From Euglena gracilis (lineage: Eukaryota > Euglenida > Euglenophyceae > Euglenales), in the NCBI GenBank assembly GCA_039621445.1, contig CP154954.1, positions 32,775,455 through 32,839,454 on the forward strand: a DNA stretch of 64,000 bases. Direction: 5' to 3'. The position numbers were made by a program, and so were the translations under genes. Of the stretch, positions 32,555-42,245 are shown in pieces; within the stretch, counting starts at the first letter, position 1, and each line of letters opens with the position of its first letter. The notes beneath the pieces are model-generated. The model saw nothing but the letters and a program-made list of their open reading frames with translations. It did no database searches and was not told where the DNA came from.

Positions 32555-33065
32555 TATGTACATTGCGTACACAACTGATTTTCTGTTCACGAATACTCTG
32601 TTTATACAGAAGTTCTGATTTGGCACAGGTCCAAAGAAACACCAGTGCGTTGGGGGGGCACCCTACATCAAAATCAAACGTAAAGGTCAAGAGAGTTGTC
32701 TCCGTTCCACAGTGCCCCCAAATCAGTACCTTTCAGTTGACGATGCCTTGTGTGACAGCAACACGTTTCTTTATAAAACCTGGGGGCCCCTGTTAATTAC
32801 ACTGAAACGCCCTATAAAGCCATTAAGGCCGATACCATTGCTTCTATCACGAAAAAGAATTTTTTACCAAACAGGGGGTACCCCCTGGTTTTGGGGACCC
32901 CACTCCACCGAGGGGCAGGGGTTGGTTTGCTCAAAAATTTGGGCCTTTCTGCCCAAGAAATTGTGAAATTGGTCAGTGGAAAGGGGTGGAGGCTTTTACA
33001 GCCCACTATCAAAGACTTGGTGTCCCAAGGTGCTTTGGAGAATGCCCTGGCCCCCCTTTTTCAGT
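32555..33065 (+). pseudogene. tyrosine recombinase, C-terminal half (DIRS copy 3)
   Basis: Frames correspond to copy 2: ICTLRTQLIFCSRI, PCVTATRFFIKPGG and LLKNLGLSAQEIVKLVSGKG. The catalytic HSTR is altered to HSTE by a one-base loss, and the following Tyr lies in another frame. Inactive. Confidence 0.75.
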
Positions 33066-33109
33066 GCACAATCTGGCCTCACAGTGGCAAAGTGCGGAGC
33101 CCGAGGTGT

Positions 33110-33477
33110 CTCGTACTCCCTTAAGGCAAGCCGACCATGGAGGAAGGGACACTGAGGGCGAAGCACAAAGACATTGTGAGCACGACCCCCCCCCACCCAC
33201 ATAAAAATATTTGTCTTCAAACGCTCGGTCAGAAGATGGGGGCCGAGGGGGGAGAAGGGGAGGAACCCCCCGCAGTGAAAATGACAGCGCCATGGTCGCC
33301 ACGTCGGAGACAATGCAACCAACTCCGGCGAGGCGGCACTATGCAGGGACTCCTAACCCAGCGCACCAGAACAATCACAACAAACCGCCGGCAAGCAAGG
33401 CATAGCCTCACAATCTCTTTGTGCTTCACCCTCGATGTCCCTTCCTCCCTTGTCGGCTTGCCTCGAAGGAGTACGAG
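33110..33477. repeat. internal inverted repeat of DIRS copy 3
   Basis: Arms 33110-33180 and 33407-33477 are inverted copies of about 71 bp sharing CTCGTACTCC and GGAAGGGACAC with the other two DIRS copies; an AACTCCGGCGAGGCGGCACT block lies in the loop. Confidence 0.7.
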
Positions 33478-33639
33478 TTCATCTTCACGGGACAGTGTCC
33501 AATCGTCCGATTCTGACTCCGCTGGCCAATCTTCTTGTGATTGAACCATGCCTCCTCTTTCTCAAACCGGGCGAGCCGGCACATCAGCATACCTCCGATC
33601 CCTTTTCGTTGCCACAGTTGCGCATTCAAGAGAGGCCCC

Positions 33640-33722
33640 CCAAGGGTAAAGTGACTTGCTGGTTTTTTTCTGAGTGAAAAATGACCACCCCTCCCGCCCG
33701 GGGGTCACTAAGCAATGGTATG
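33640..33722. mobile_element. end fragment of a hAT-like MITE
   Basis: It ends CACTAAGCAATGGTATG, the same terminus as the element at 62821-63143, and contains GTGACTTGCTGGTTTTT and a CCCGGGGG run as that element does. It abuts GAAGGGACACCGAGG, which is DIRS arm sequence, so it inserted into a DIRS fragment. Its other end was not found. Confidence 0.5.
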
Positions 33723-33839
33723 GAAGGGACACCGAGGGCGAAGCAGACAGACCTTTTCAGAAGCCAAAGTGCGGAGCCGGGGTGTCCTTTGGACCCCCCT
33801 TGCTCCACACTTTGGCTTGATGCGTCTTTTCTTGCCAGC

Positions 33840-34340
33840 TATTGCTCTTTGGTTTCCTTGCCTCGCGTCTTTCCTTGACGACGTTCTTCTCCTGGTCGTG
33901 CCGCCAAATTCGGCCTCAGCTGGTTGGAGGAAGGCCCTCGGTCAATTTGGCGATGAGGTTCCTCTCCACGTCCTTCTTGATTTTGGAAACTTGGCTGATC
34001 GCAATCTTCACCAAGTGGGCAGTTCTTTTTGTGTGTCTCTTGCTCGAAAAACTTTCCGAAAAGGCAGCACACCATCACCATCTTGAAAGCTTGGTTGAAG
34101 TGTACTGGAACCGCGGTTGGTAGCAAGAAAAGCATCAAAGAGGCTGCTCCAGATCAGCGTTGTGGCCTTTTTGAAGGCGGAATTTGCAACCTACCGAGAC
34201 TCGTGCCGCATGACATTGAGTTCCCAAAGTTGGAAGGCGCACCTCAGGTGGCCAAGGCCCCTTCGCCATTGCGACGGCCGTGGGCCGCAGACTGAGAGGA
34301 GTCACCTGGAAGGAACCAGGCGAAGGACCACAAGCCATAG
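33840..34340. other. degraded sequence downstream of DIRS fragment 4
   Basis: Frames on both strands are open for 60-100 codons but no motif is clear. On the minus strand this is where the end of RNase H and the recombinase of fragment 4 would lie. Confidence 0.35.
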
Positions 34341-35623
34341 GACACCAAGTTCACCTTGGGCGAGGTGGAGGCCCAAGACCCAAAGATTCCAATCGTTCGA
34401 CTTTTCTGCCCCCCCCCTTGGCCACTGATTGTAAAATGCTCGGTTGTTCACTGACCAAGTCACTGTTTCCCTTGGCTCTCTGAAGCCCTTTTCCTGTGCT
34501 AATTGCTGCGTAATGTTCTTTTAAATTTTTGTGCAAAACAGCGTTTTCACTGCAACGTTCCTGTGCAATTTTGCTAGTGTGGATGCCCAACCCCCCAAGC
34601 CTCGGATGCTTTTTTCTGAGGTGAAATCCCTTGGTCAGTTTTTGGGGAAGGGTCTGCCCCAGGTGTTCGTTTGTTTATTTTACGCCATTGAATATAATAG
34701 AGTGGTACGTTTTTGGTGCCAAGGGTTGTAGCACCCAGAATTTCTCAGGGCTGCCGCTATATGTTGGAATTTCATTGCCGAATTTGATTTGAACCTTAAT
34801 TTTAGCACAACCCTGACCACTTCGTTCAGGTGATTTCTAAAAATGTCTTCGATCGGGGCCTCCGAAAATTCGTCCGCGTACATGCACACCTGTGTGCCCG
34901 GCTGTTTAGCTTGTTCCCTTTACCCAAAAAAATTTGGGCATCACGGTCAGTCCAAAGCAACCGTCCCTGAAACTCCGCGGTCTCCCCCCCAGCCTGATGT
35001 GCTAGCAAAGGTATGGCGGCTCGGTGAAATGAAGGTGGACCCAGCCCGGCGGGCTGGCGACGACCGGGCGCGGCTGCTGAGCTCTGATCTTTGAAAGAAA
35101 GAGCGAGTCCTACTGCCGCGGGTGGGCAATGAGATTTCCCCCCCCAAACCCACTGAAAAAAAACTGTGCAGTGAAGCCGATGGCGTCGGAAATTGTTGGC
35201 CAATGTTTTTCCTGCACATTCCTGTGGCTCATTTCCTTCACAAAGCCGATTTCCCTTGAATTGCAGGGGAACCAACCACCCCTGGGGTCTGTGGAACCCA
35301 TTTTTGCACAAAGTCGGCGGGCAGGAACATTTTGCCACGTTTGCACACCCCAGGATTCCAAAATGATGTCGATGCAGAACATAAAACCAAAAGTTCCAAA
35401 TCGCCACAAGAGAGCGCTCAGATGTCAGCAACAAACTCACCCAAACGCTTTCGGAACTGTGCCACGCGCTCAGGGCTATCGGAGTGGCTGAGTTTGGCTT
35501 TGATGTCGGGGTGGTTCGGAGTTGGTTGAGGGATTGGTCTTTGACGGTGGTCAGCTTCACACTTGAAGCCCCAGACAGATGAAGAAATTCCCATCCCTCA
35601 GTTATCAAACCGCTGGATCTCAA
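34340..35623 (-). pseudogene. diverged fourth DIRS-type fragment: RT and RNase H
   Basis: On the minus strand a frame with HQAGGETAEF shifts into RDGCFGLTVMPKFF (motif B of DIRS RT), then VCMYADEFSEAPIEDIFRNH (motif C, YADE instead of YADD). Further on, GIHTSKIAQERCSENAVLHK and LKEHYAAISTGKGLQ match the RNase H region of copies 1-3. Divergence from them is large, so this is an older or different family. No recombinase was recognised. Confidence 0.7.
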
Positions 35624-35649
35624 GAATTAAAAAATATACAGGAAATTGG

Positions 35650-35890
35650 GCAAAGAAATCTGGCATTCTTCGGTGAGAACAGGTCGACATCAGAGAAAAA
35701 AATTGATTCTTGTCATCCTTGGACCATCGCCCATCCACCCAAATCATAAAAGTGTGTTTTTTGGACTTTTTAATTTTGGACCCCGTTTAAGTCCCAGTCC
35801 GGCCCTTGGTCGGCCCTTTGGCCGAAAGGGGGGCGGTCCTTAAGAAAATAAAAAAAAAACTTTTCTGTCCCTTAAGGACTGCCCTGTCGG
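35650..35890 (+). repeat. family E dispersed repeat
   Basis: Contains TTGATTCTTGTCATCCTTGG, ACCATCGCCCATCCACCCAA, the TTTTGGACCCCGTTTAAGTCCCAG module and a final AAAACTTTTCTGTCCCTTAAGGACTGCCC. It ends just beyond the last PPR exon. Confidence 0.55.
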
Positions 35891-35964
35891 GAACCCCACC
35901 AAAAAGATGAAAATCTTTCCAAAACCAACTCTAAATAATAATAAAAACCCTGCAAATTGACCAC

Positions 35965-36114
35965 CGGTTCTGCATCCAGGTTCGCAAAGCGCTTCATGTG
36001 GGCAATGACTTCACATGCCCTCCGCCAGTCACCAGTGCGGTGGCAAATCTCCCAGGCCAGGTCAAAGGTGGCCTCCGACGGCTCAAGTCCGGAGTTCACG
36101 AACTCTTCCCACAC
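35965..36114 (-). CDS. PPR gene, exon (motifs 2-3)
   Basis: Fifty codons from an acceptor at GGTGGCAG to a GAACCG/GTGGTC donor-like site. It starts VWEEFVNSGLEPSEA, which completes the PPR motif begun in the exon at 36757-36839, then gives a full motif TFDLAWEICHRTGDWRRACE plus VIAHMKRFANLDAEP. PPR proteins bind organellar RNA through 35-residue helical pairs. Phase 0 matches the upstream exon. The 3' end of the gene was not found; the next 150 bp are repeat. Confidence 0.65.
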
Positions 36115-36309
36115 CTGCCACCCGTCAAACAACCACCACCATTCCATCGAATTGTCCAAAAAAACGCCGACTACATCGCTGGCTGCTCTCAACAATGCCA
36201 ACAATTCATTGCTATTGTTGCAAATGAAACAGCAAGCCAATCTTTCCAAACGCAGATCCGGCCACAACACTCAAAAAAAAGAATAGGAAACGATGGTGTT
36301 TTGGGGGGA

Positions 36310-36750
36310 GAACTGTCCCAAAAATAACCCGTAGGGATATCATTTGGGGGGGGGGGGCGATTTAATCTGCCATGGGTTTCTGTAAAAATATGAATACCGT
36401 ACACTCAGTCCAAACGGTTTTAGGTTAAACTTTTTGAAAGAATGAGACCAACTAACAGCAACTATCTTTGAAATTTTTCAAAAGCGATATGCTTGGACGG
36501 TGCAGCTACACATTACAGGTGACAATGCAGCAACAAAATACGCCGTATCAACGGCCATAAAATGCACCAAAATCAGCACAGCGTGCAACATTGGCAGAAA
36601 ACGCAAAACAAACGTCTCCATGGTCAAATTCTTTCTTCCAGGGAACCTTGATGGAGCGCAACAGGGTTGTTTAGAACTTGTTTGGAGGTCTGAAGTACAA
36701 AGTCGCAGTTGAACATCACCAAATCCCATCAAAGAAAATGCCATGCATTT
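36310..36750. other. PPR gene intron
   Basis: Between the two PPR exons lies AT-rich sequence with a G tract at about 36340-36357. No repeat copy or internal exon is evident. Confidence 0.5.
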
Positions 36751-36756
36751 GCATAC

Positions 36757-36839
36757 CTGCAAAGCCTTGGTGTACTGCCCTGACGTCAGGCACACTGCCA
36801 TAAGCCCATCGTATGTTCCTGCACTTGCCACTACTCCTT
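36757..36839 (-). CDS. PPR gene, exon (motif 2)
   Basis: Bounded by TTTTTGCAG and TTGCAG/GTATGC, a good acceptor-donor pair. Two leftover bases plus 27 codons read GVVASAG then TYDGLMAVCLTSGQYTKALQ. Joined to the next exon this gives one PPR motif of exactly 35 residues, interrupted by a phase-0 intron. The first two bases complete a Glu codon with the upstream exon (phase 1). Confidence 0.7.
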
Positions 36840-36879
36840 CTGCAAAAACGACAATACAATGAGAAGACCAACCAGACAT

Positions 36880-37900
36880 CCAACAGATATTTCCGCTGGT
36901 GAACCAGGGATTTTCTTAAGGACCCCCCCGGGGGGGTCCTGCCGGCCAGCTGGAAAAGGTGCTAGTTGGAAAAAGGGTATGGTTTTGGCTGGACCCCCCC
37001 TCCTCCAGGGGGTGGGGGTCCAAGGAGGTGGTTCGAGCCCGGCTGCCGGGCTGGACCCGGCTGGGACCCAAAAACAAGGAAAACAGTTCAAATCCAGCTG
37101 GGATGCATTTTTTCAGCTAAATTTTTGAGGTGAAAAAAAGTCCCAAATATGGCCATTTTTCCCATTTTTGACCCATTTGGTCCAGCCGGGCTTCGCCAGG
37201 CTGCGAAAACTTTATTACCACTCGACCTCCTGGGGGGGGGGGTCCGCAGCCCAGCTGGGAGGTGCTGGCTGGGAAAAAAGGTGCTAGCTAGCTGGACCCC
37301 GGGGGGGGGGGTAGGGGGGTCCAGCTTAAGCAAATCCCTGTGGTGAACACATAAGAAAACAAAAAAATCCTGAACAGAAACATCTTTTATCAGACATCAA
37401 GCAGACACATCTGTTAGAACCATAACTGCAAACATGAACAACCCCCTTTCGTCAGACCAGATCCAAAAACAAGCACCTCTGTGAAAAAAATGCTTTTTTT
37501 TTATCACTTCAGGCAATTTACAAAACTGGTGAAAAAAAAAATAAGGTGAACACAATGTTTTCTTGGTGAGCACATCAATCCTTGAAATGGCCTAAGTCGA
37601 CATGTTTCCCCAAAGTAAAATAATTTGTTTGACCATGTTCCTTGGATTTCGCATTGAGTGTACTGGGATGAAATTTTTTTTGTTTTGAGACCGCCCTTTT
37701 TGCATTCATCAACAGAAGAATGTGGGCCGTGTTGGAAAGATGAATAATTCTCTGTTGGACGGGGATTTGCCACATATCCGCAATTTTCCACAATTTCCTC
37801 AATTTCCTGGAAATTTCCAACTTTCCACATTTCCCAACGTTGGGAACCCCGTCTTTTCAGAATTTCTCAGAACTTTTCAGAATCGAAACAGAACACCATT
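36880..37900. repeat. PPR gene intron with G/C-tract and family E fragments
   Basis: The left part has inverted GGTGCTAG[TC]TGGAAAA and CAGCTGGGAGGTGCTGG blocks around G tracts (36920-37330). A minus-oriented family E fragment lies at 37625-37700 (TTCCTTGGATTTCGCATTGA). No exon recognised. Confidence 0.45.
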
Positions 37901-37912
37901 CATGCAAGCGAC

Positions 37913-38009
37913 CTTTATCCATCTCCTGTCTCAACAGGAACGCTGCTTCCCAGTGATCTGGAACGAGGCTGATTGACTTGATCGCAACATTGGAGGCAGG
38001 CTGTGGCAA
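37913..38009 (-). CDS. PPR gene, exon (motif 1)
   Basis: After a T-run and GGTATACAG acceptor, 32 codons plus one base read LPQPASNVAIKSISLVPDHW then EAAFLLRQEMDK, ending AAAG/GTCGCT. The last base and the next exon's AA make Glu, giving EMDK-E-GVVAS. The whole fits a PPR motif (helix A SNVAIKSISLV, helix B HWEAAFLLRQEMDKEG). A second acceptor (CCACAG) nine bases inside is possible. Confidence 0.65.
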
Positions 38010-38151
38010 CTGTATACCAGATGCATAAAAAAAGGTAGAAGCAAGATCCTTGATGTACTGGTCGCCCATGGGGGGCCAAATAAATGAATGAATGACTGGC
38101 TTCAAGGAGGCAAATGGTTGGGGTTGCGAAAGTTAGGAGTGTCGTTGAGGA

Positions 38152-38176
38152 CAGGGTTAGGGTTAGGGGTTGGCTG
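38152..38176 (+). repeat. short telomere-like TTAGGG array
   Basis: GGGTTAGGGTTAGGGGTTGG is about three units of TTAGGG; a GGGATAGGGATAGGG variant lies at 38353-38370. It could be chance or a scar of telomere-linked repair. Confidence 0.4.
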
Positions 38177-38179
38177 ATG

Positions 38180-38365
38180 GGCAATGGTCCAAGAATGCCG
38201 GAAATAAATTTTAATTTAATTAAAATTGCTTTTTCCCTGAAGTCGATTCAATTTTGCCAAAATATGGCCATTTTTTGGTCGATTTTTCCTGTGCATTTTT
38301 CATTGCATGTGCAGGGAAGGGAAGTTTTTTTTTCCGTGAAGGACCGCCCTGGGGGATAGGGATAG
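38180..38365 (-). repeat. family E dispersed repeat, minus orientation
   Basis: Read on the minus strand it starts with AAGGGCGGTCC-like sequence and AAAAAAAAACTTCCC, then the GCACATGCAATG core, TGGCCATATTTTGGC and a CCGGCATTCTTGGACCAT end. Length is about 190 bp. Confidence 0.6.
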
Positions 38366-38840
38366 GGTTGGGGTTCGGATTTATGCAAGGCCAAACTCTG
38401 GCCTAATTCAGGCAAAAACCAGGCCTAATACAGGTTGCCCCCCAAAAAACTGGACTGGATATTCTCATTAAAAGGGTTTTTCATCAGACCAGCGAACGAT
38501 TCCATTTGAAGTGATTGTTTGTCTGAAGTCGCCTAACACCCATAAGAAAAAAGTTTTTTCCTTTCCAGCACCAGCCCTTGCAGCCAACCAGATTGCCCTC
38601 TCTTTTTTCGAAATTTTTGGCCCATTTAAAGATTGTCCTCGGCTCAGCTTGATTCCAAATCGGTTACATTCCTAGGTGCATCAATTTTGCATTGATTGTA
38701 CTGCCATGTGTCATTTTGGATGCAAGGCTCTGAGAAAAAGGGAAAGAATCTGTGTCAGAGCAGAAAAACATGTGTAACAGGTCCCATTAACTTAAAAATC
38801 TGTGGACGAGTCATTTTCTCAAAGTGTGGGTTTTGCAACT
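38366..38840. other. AT-rich intron-like stretch
   Basis: No frame or repeat of note beyond a partial family E core near 38680-38710 (GCATTGATTGTACTGCC). Confidence 0.4.
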
Positions 38841-38843
38841 GAC

Positions 38844-38979
38844 CTGCTGTGAAGAGAGCAGGGATGCCCGACCATACTGTGGCTGCTCGTGACATTCCAC
38901 CCACAATGTCAATAATGGTATTGGTCAAAGTCAATTGTGTCTCTAGATGTGCAGCATAACCCGAAGATTTTGGGTCAAC
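38844..38979 (-). CDS. possible PPR gene exon
   Basis: Between AATACAG and CAGCAG/GTCAGT there are 45 codons plus one base: VDPKSSGYAAHLETQLTLTN then TIIDIVGGMSRAATVWSGIP. The second half resembles an L-type PPR helix pair. Phase at the 3' end (1) does not fit the next identified exon (phase 0), so either an exon is missing or a boundary is wrong. The acceptor lacks a pyrimidine tract. Confidence 0.4.
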
Positions 38980-39424
38980 CTGTATTACCTGTATTGCCTC
39001 CTTTTTGGTCCGACCCCAACCGTCGGAATGTGCGTTTTTTACTTTTTGATTTTGACCCCGTTCAAGCCCCACTTCGGCCCTTGGCCGTCCCAAGGGCACA
39101 AGGGCGGTTCCTGAGAGGGGGTCCTTAAGAGAGAAAAAAAACGTCCCGTCCCTTATCAACCGTCCTGCCGATCCCTAGACAATGACCAGGGTTGCTGGGC
39201 TCTTTGGATGAAAAACAATTCGGGGTCATGATGGAGCACAATGAGGTCGTTGGACATTGCCAGAGCTCAGTGGGAGAAAAACATACCTTTCAGACGTACA
39301 ACGGGGGTTCGAGCAGGCATTCTTTTTTAAAAGAGTCTTAAAAAACCTAAAAAACTGAAAAAATTTGCCAAAATGCTTTTAAAAACCTGAAAACCTGAAA
39401 ACCCTAAAAAATTCGTTCTGCAAA

Positions 39425-39620
39425 GTTTTCGATGTGTGCGCAAAAATGTGCGCAAAAAAAAATCTCGGGGGAAACTGCAGGGGAAAAGTTGATTTCTGGC
39501 ATTGCTGGAACATGGTCTATCCACCCAAAAACTCAAAACAATGGGTTTTTCAACTTTTTGACGTTCGACCTTGACCGACGTTGGTTCCATGCCCAGATGG
39601 CTCTTTCAATCTTTGACTGC
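39425..39620 (+). repeat. family E dispersed repeat, degraded
   Basis: Carries TGATTTCTGGCATTGCTGGA, ACATGGTCTATCCACCCAAAA and TTTTTCAACTTTTTGACGTTC. A second, weaker copy is at 39.96-40.14 kb (AATGCTTTCTGGCATC). Confidence 0.5.
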
Positions 39621-39624
39621 CCTT

Positions 39625-40280
39625 GGAAAATAGACGCCCTAATTAAATTAAATAACCCTAACATTAAAAAGTCTTAAAAAATATTAAAATTTTTGAAAAT
39701 TTTCACCTGAAAAAATAATGATAACAATGCCTAGGTTCAACTCGAGAAAATTTAGGAAAATAAAACAGAACAACAAAGAAATTAATTAATTAATTAATTG
39801 ATCAATAATTTAAAAGTTAGAAATTAAAAAAGTTAGATTCAGGCATTATTTTGTGAAGGCGCCTGAAAAACCCTTAAAACCGTTCAAACCTCAAAATTCT
39901 TTTTGCCAACCCGCCTTAAAAACCCTTAAAAACCCTTAAAAAATTCGTCCTATAAAATTTTTCGAATTTCAAACAAAAACTTGCAACATCTCGGCAAAAA
40001 CAAGCCATCTCTGGGGGAAAAAATGCTTTCTGGCATCAGTGTATATCCACTCAAAACTCAAAAAATAAGTTTTAAAACTTTTGATCTTCAACCTAGACGG
40101 ACGTTGGTTCGATGCCCAGGTGGCTCTTTGACTGCCCGCCTTAAAAGTTCTTGAAATTTTCAAAGTGCCTTAAAAAACATTAAAAAACCATAAAAATTGC
40201 ATTAAAACCCTGAAAAAAAATTGAGAATTTTCGCCTTAAAAAAAACTGTCTGGTTAGATTTCAAAAAATATATATATATA
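39625..40280. other. AT-rich spacer
   Basis: Contains many CCTTAAAAA phrases and an ATTAATTAATTAATTAATT run at about 39781. No gene supported. Confidence 0.5.
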
Positions 40281-40281
40281 C

Positions 40282-40345
<64 letters not shown>

Positions 40346-40372
40346 TAATAATAATAATAATAATAATACGTA
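40282..40372. repeat. TAA microsatellite
   Basis: About 30 ATA/TAA units with two interruptions. The A+T-rich 180 bp that follow have no ORF of interest. Confidence 0.9.
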
Positions 40373-40559
40373 TAATTACACATTATTATTCTACCATTGA
40401 TACACATAATATTATATTCATAAATCAAAATTATAAATAAAAATGCAAATAAAAAAATATGCATAATTATAAATATACAAAATTCAAATAAATAAGCACA
40501 CAATAAATCAGAAAATATGATATATATGTTGTACAAAATAAATAAGTAATAAAGCAAAA

Positions 40560-41290
40560 TGTGTTATTTTCGGGCCAGGTGCAGAGGCCCTGGAGCTTGC
40601 ATAGGGTGATGGGCTTTATTTAAAATGTCCAGTGATACTTTAACTCCCGATCATATTTGAGATATGTTTTGAAAAAAAATTCAGAATCCTCACCTGAAAA
40701 TGGCTGGAAAACGGTTCATTTGAAACATGCCAAAACTGGTGCAGATACCAACTTAAAATGGCCATAATTCGGGCAAGGTGTTCGGGCAAGGCATGGAGCT
40801 ACAGGAAAATAAAAATGTGGTTGGATGGGGCGTTCCAAAGACTCCGTTTTCGGTCAACAGATATTCACTTCGATTCTTTCGAAATCTTCTTTTGCCTTGG
40901 GGGATTGTTGTTTTGCATATGTGCAAAACGTGGAAAAGGTTGTATGTGTTGTTGTTCACGTGGAAACTGAAGCAATCTTTGCTGGGGAAAGGACTGAAAA
41001 ACATCCCACCATTGAATTCACTGTTTCCCGGATTCATTGCCGCGGTTGACCCGTTTTTGCCAAAACTTTTGCTGAAATGTATTTGAAAAAACCATTAAAA
41101 ATACATTCTGGCAGAATCACCTCTGACCAAACAAACATGAAGCTGCAAAATCTCGGCAAATACAAACCAACTCCAGGAAAACATTTTTTCTTCGCATTCT
41201 TGGAACATTGTCTGTCCATCTAAAGCTCGAAAAGATGTGTTATTATGTTTGACTGTGGACAAAATGATGGAAAACAAAACAGGCAGCAAG
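40560..41290. other. gene-free stretch
   Basis: Frames of 60-100 codons overlap on both strands without motif. A degraded family E end is at about 41140-41230 (CATTCTTGGAACATTGTCTG). Confidence 0.4.
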
Positions 41291-41298
41291 CGACTCAC

Positions 41299-41395
41299 TC
41301 CTTTTTTATCTTGAAACAATGAGGAAAACTTTTGTTCTTCGAGGAAATGACGGAAATATTCGACTACTGGCAAAGATTTGGCACAATGGGCAGTC
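41299..41395 (-). CDS. possible PPR gene exon 2
   Basis: From TTGTTGTTGTCCAAG to AAAGGA/GTGAGT. One leftover base plus 32 codons read TAHCAKSLPVVEYFRHFLEE then QKFSSLFQDKKG. Phase 2 from the exon at 41781-41914 is satisfied (AG+G = Arg). The donor is a perfect GTGAGT. The acceptor lies inside a family E repeat, which lowers confidence in that edge. Confidence 0.4.
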
Positions 41396-41640
41396 CTTGG
41401 ACAACAACAAAAAATCTGTCTCAGCACATTTAATGCAAAATCTACAGAAACAATGGCCAAACAAAATGGCATATTTGGGCAGGAAGTGATTTCTGGTATC
41501 CTTGGACCATCGCCCATCCACTCAAAAGTTCAAAAATGCATTTTCCAGCTGTTTGATTCTCGACCCGGGCCGGCTTTTGGCCGGCCCTCAGTCCTTGGTG
41601 GGAAAAAAACCTATCCCTTGAGCGCTGCCCTGGGCGGGAA
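41385..41640 (+). repeat. family E dispersed repeat
   Basis: Fairly complete: GGGCAGTCCTTGGAC, CTCAGCACATTTAATGCAAA, TGATTTCTGGTATCCTTGGA, CATCGCCCATCCACTC and CGGGCCGGCTTTTGGCCGG. Confidence 0.65.
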
Positions 41641-41780
41641 AAGGGCCTGCTTTTCAAACTGAATTTTTGAGGCTTTTTGAGGGATTTGGAAAAAGGTTTT
41701 AAAGTTTTTCTGCGCGTAAGAAAACAGAAAAGCACAGCAAGCCAGAGAAAAGAAAGATAACTGGGTTTTGTCCACCCCAC

Positions 41781-41914
41781 CTCGATGACGACATTTTAGC
41801 CAATGCCGGGTCAAAACCCTCCACACTCATTGGCATCAGAGGGATTCTGTGTGGTCGGAAACGGCGCACTTGTCTGGCGCTGGCAGCCTGGAGGAAGGAG
41901 ATTGGAAGCAGCAT
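41781..41914 (-). CDS. possible first coding exon of the PPR gene
   Basis: After TTATTTTTCAG an ATG opens a frame of 44 codons plus two bases to TCGAG/GTGGGG. The N-terminus MLLPISFLQAASARQVRRFR has Arg, Ala, Ser and hydrophobic residues and no acid, as in a mitochondrial transit peptide, which suits an organelle-targeted PPR protein. If an exon lies upstream the ATG could be internal. The link to the PPR exons is inferred from strand and phase. Confidence 0.4.
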
Positions 41915-41949
41915 CTGAAAAATAATTTCAGTGCTGCTCAAGCCATGCT

Positions 41950-42245
41950 CAATGCAGACATTAACATGGTATTCCTAGCGTGTAGTTTGCTACAGATCAG
42001 GGGCCCAAGCTTACCAGGTAGGGCTTGCAGGGGGTGGGATGGTACGTGGTGGTGTATCAAAACCCAACCTCTGGGTATCTGGCAGTGTCAGTTCAAAAGT
42101 GTTGCTGCATCCGTCCACTCCACCGGTGGCAATTGGAATTTCAGCTCATTTGCAGATGCGAGAGGGGCCCAAAACAAAATTCTTATGCCACAAGGATGCC
42201 AAACATCGTTCCATCCCCAATGAACAGAGGAGGTGAAATGATATA
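41950..42245. other. unresolved spacer upstream of the PPR gene
   Basis: A minus-strand frame reads VHWGWNDVWHPCGIRILFWA and ANELKFQLPPVEWTDAATLL and could be another exon, but no clean splice sites were found. Confidence 0.25.

Larger units (their letters stand above)
26500..33477 (+). mobile_element. DIRS-like retrotransposon, copy 3, split by a nested insertion
   Basis: The left part (26.5-28.97 kb) has the end of the gag-like region, RT, RNase H and the N-terminal half of the recombinase. The right part (32.55-33.48 kb) has the recombinase C-terminus and inverted repeats. The two halves line up with copy 2 across the gap: PCPL at 28.97 kb joins ICTLRTQ at 32.56 kb. The intervening 3.58 kb is a mariner-type insertion. 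The 5' end of this copy is truncated relative to copy 2. Confidence 0.87.

Noticed and set aside
40261-40557. Tyr-rich 98-codon minus-strand ORF
   Set aside because: It is the TAA microsatellite read in one frame.
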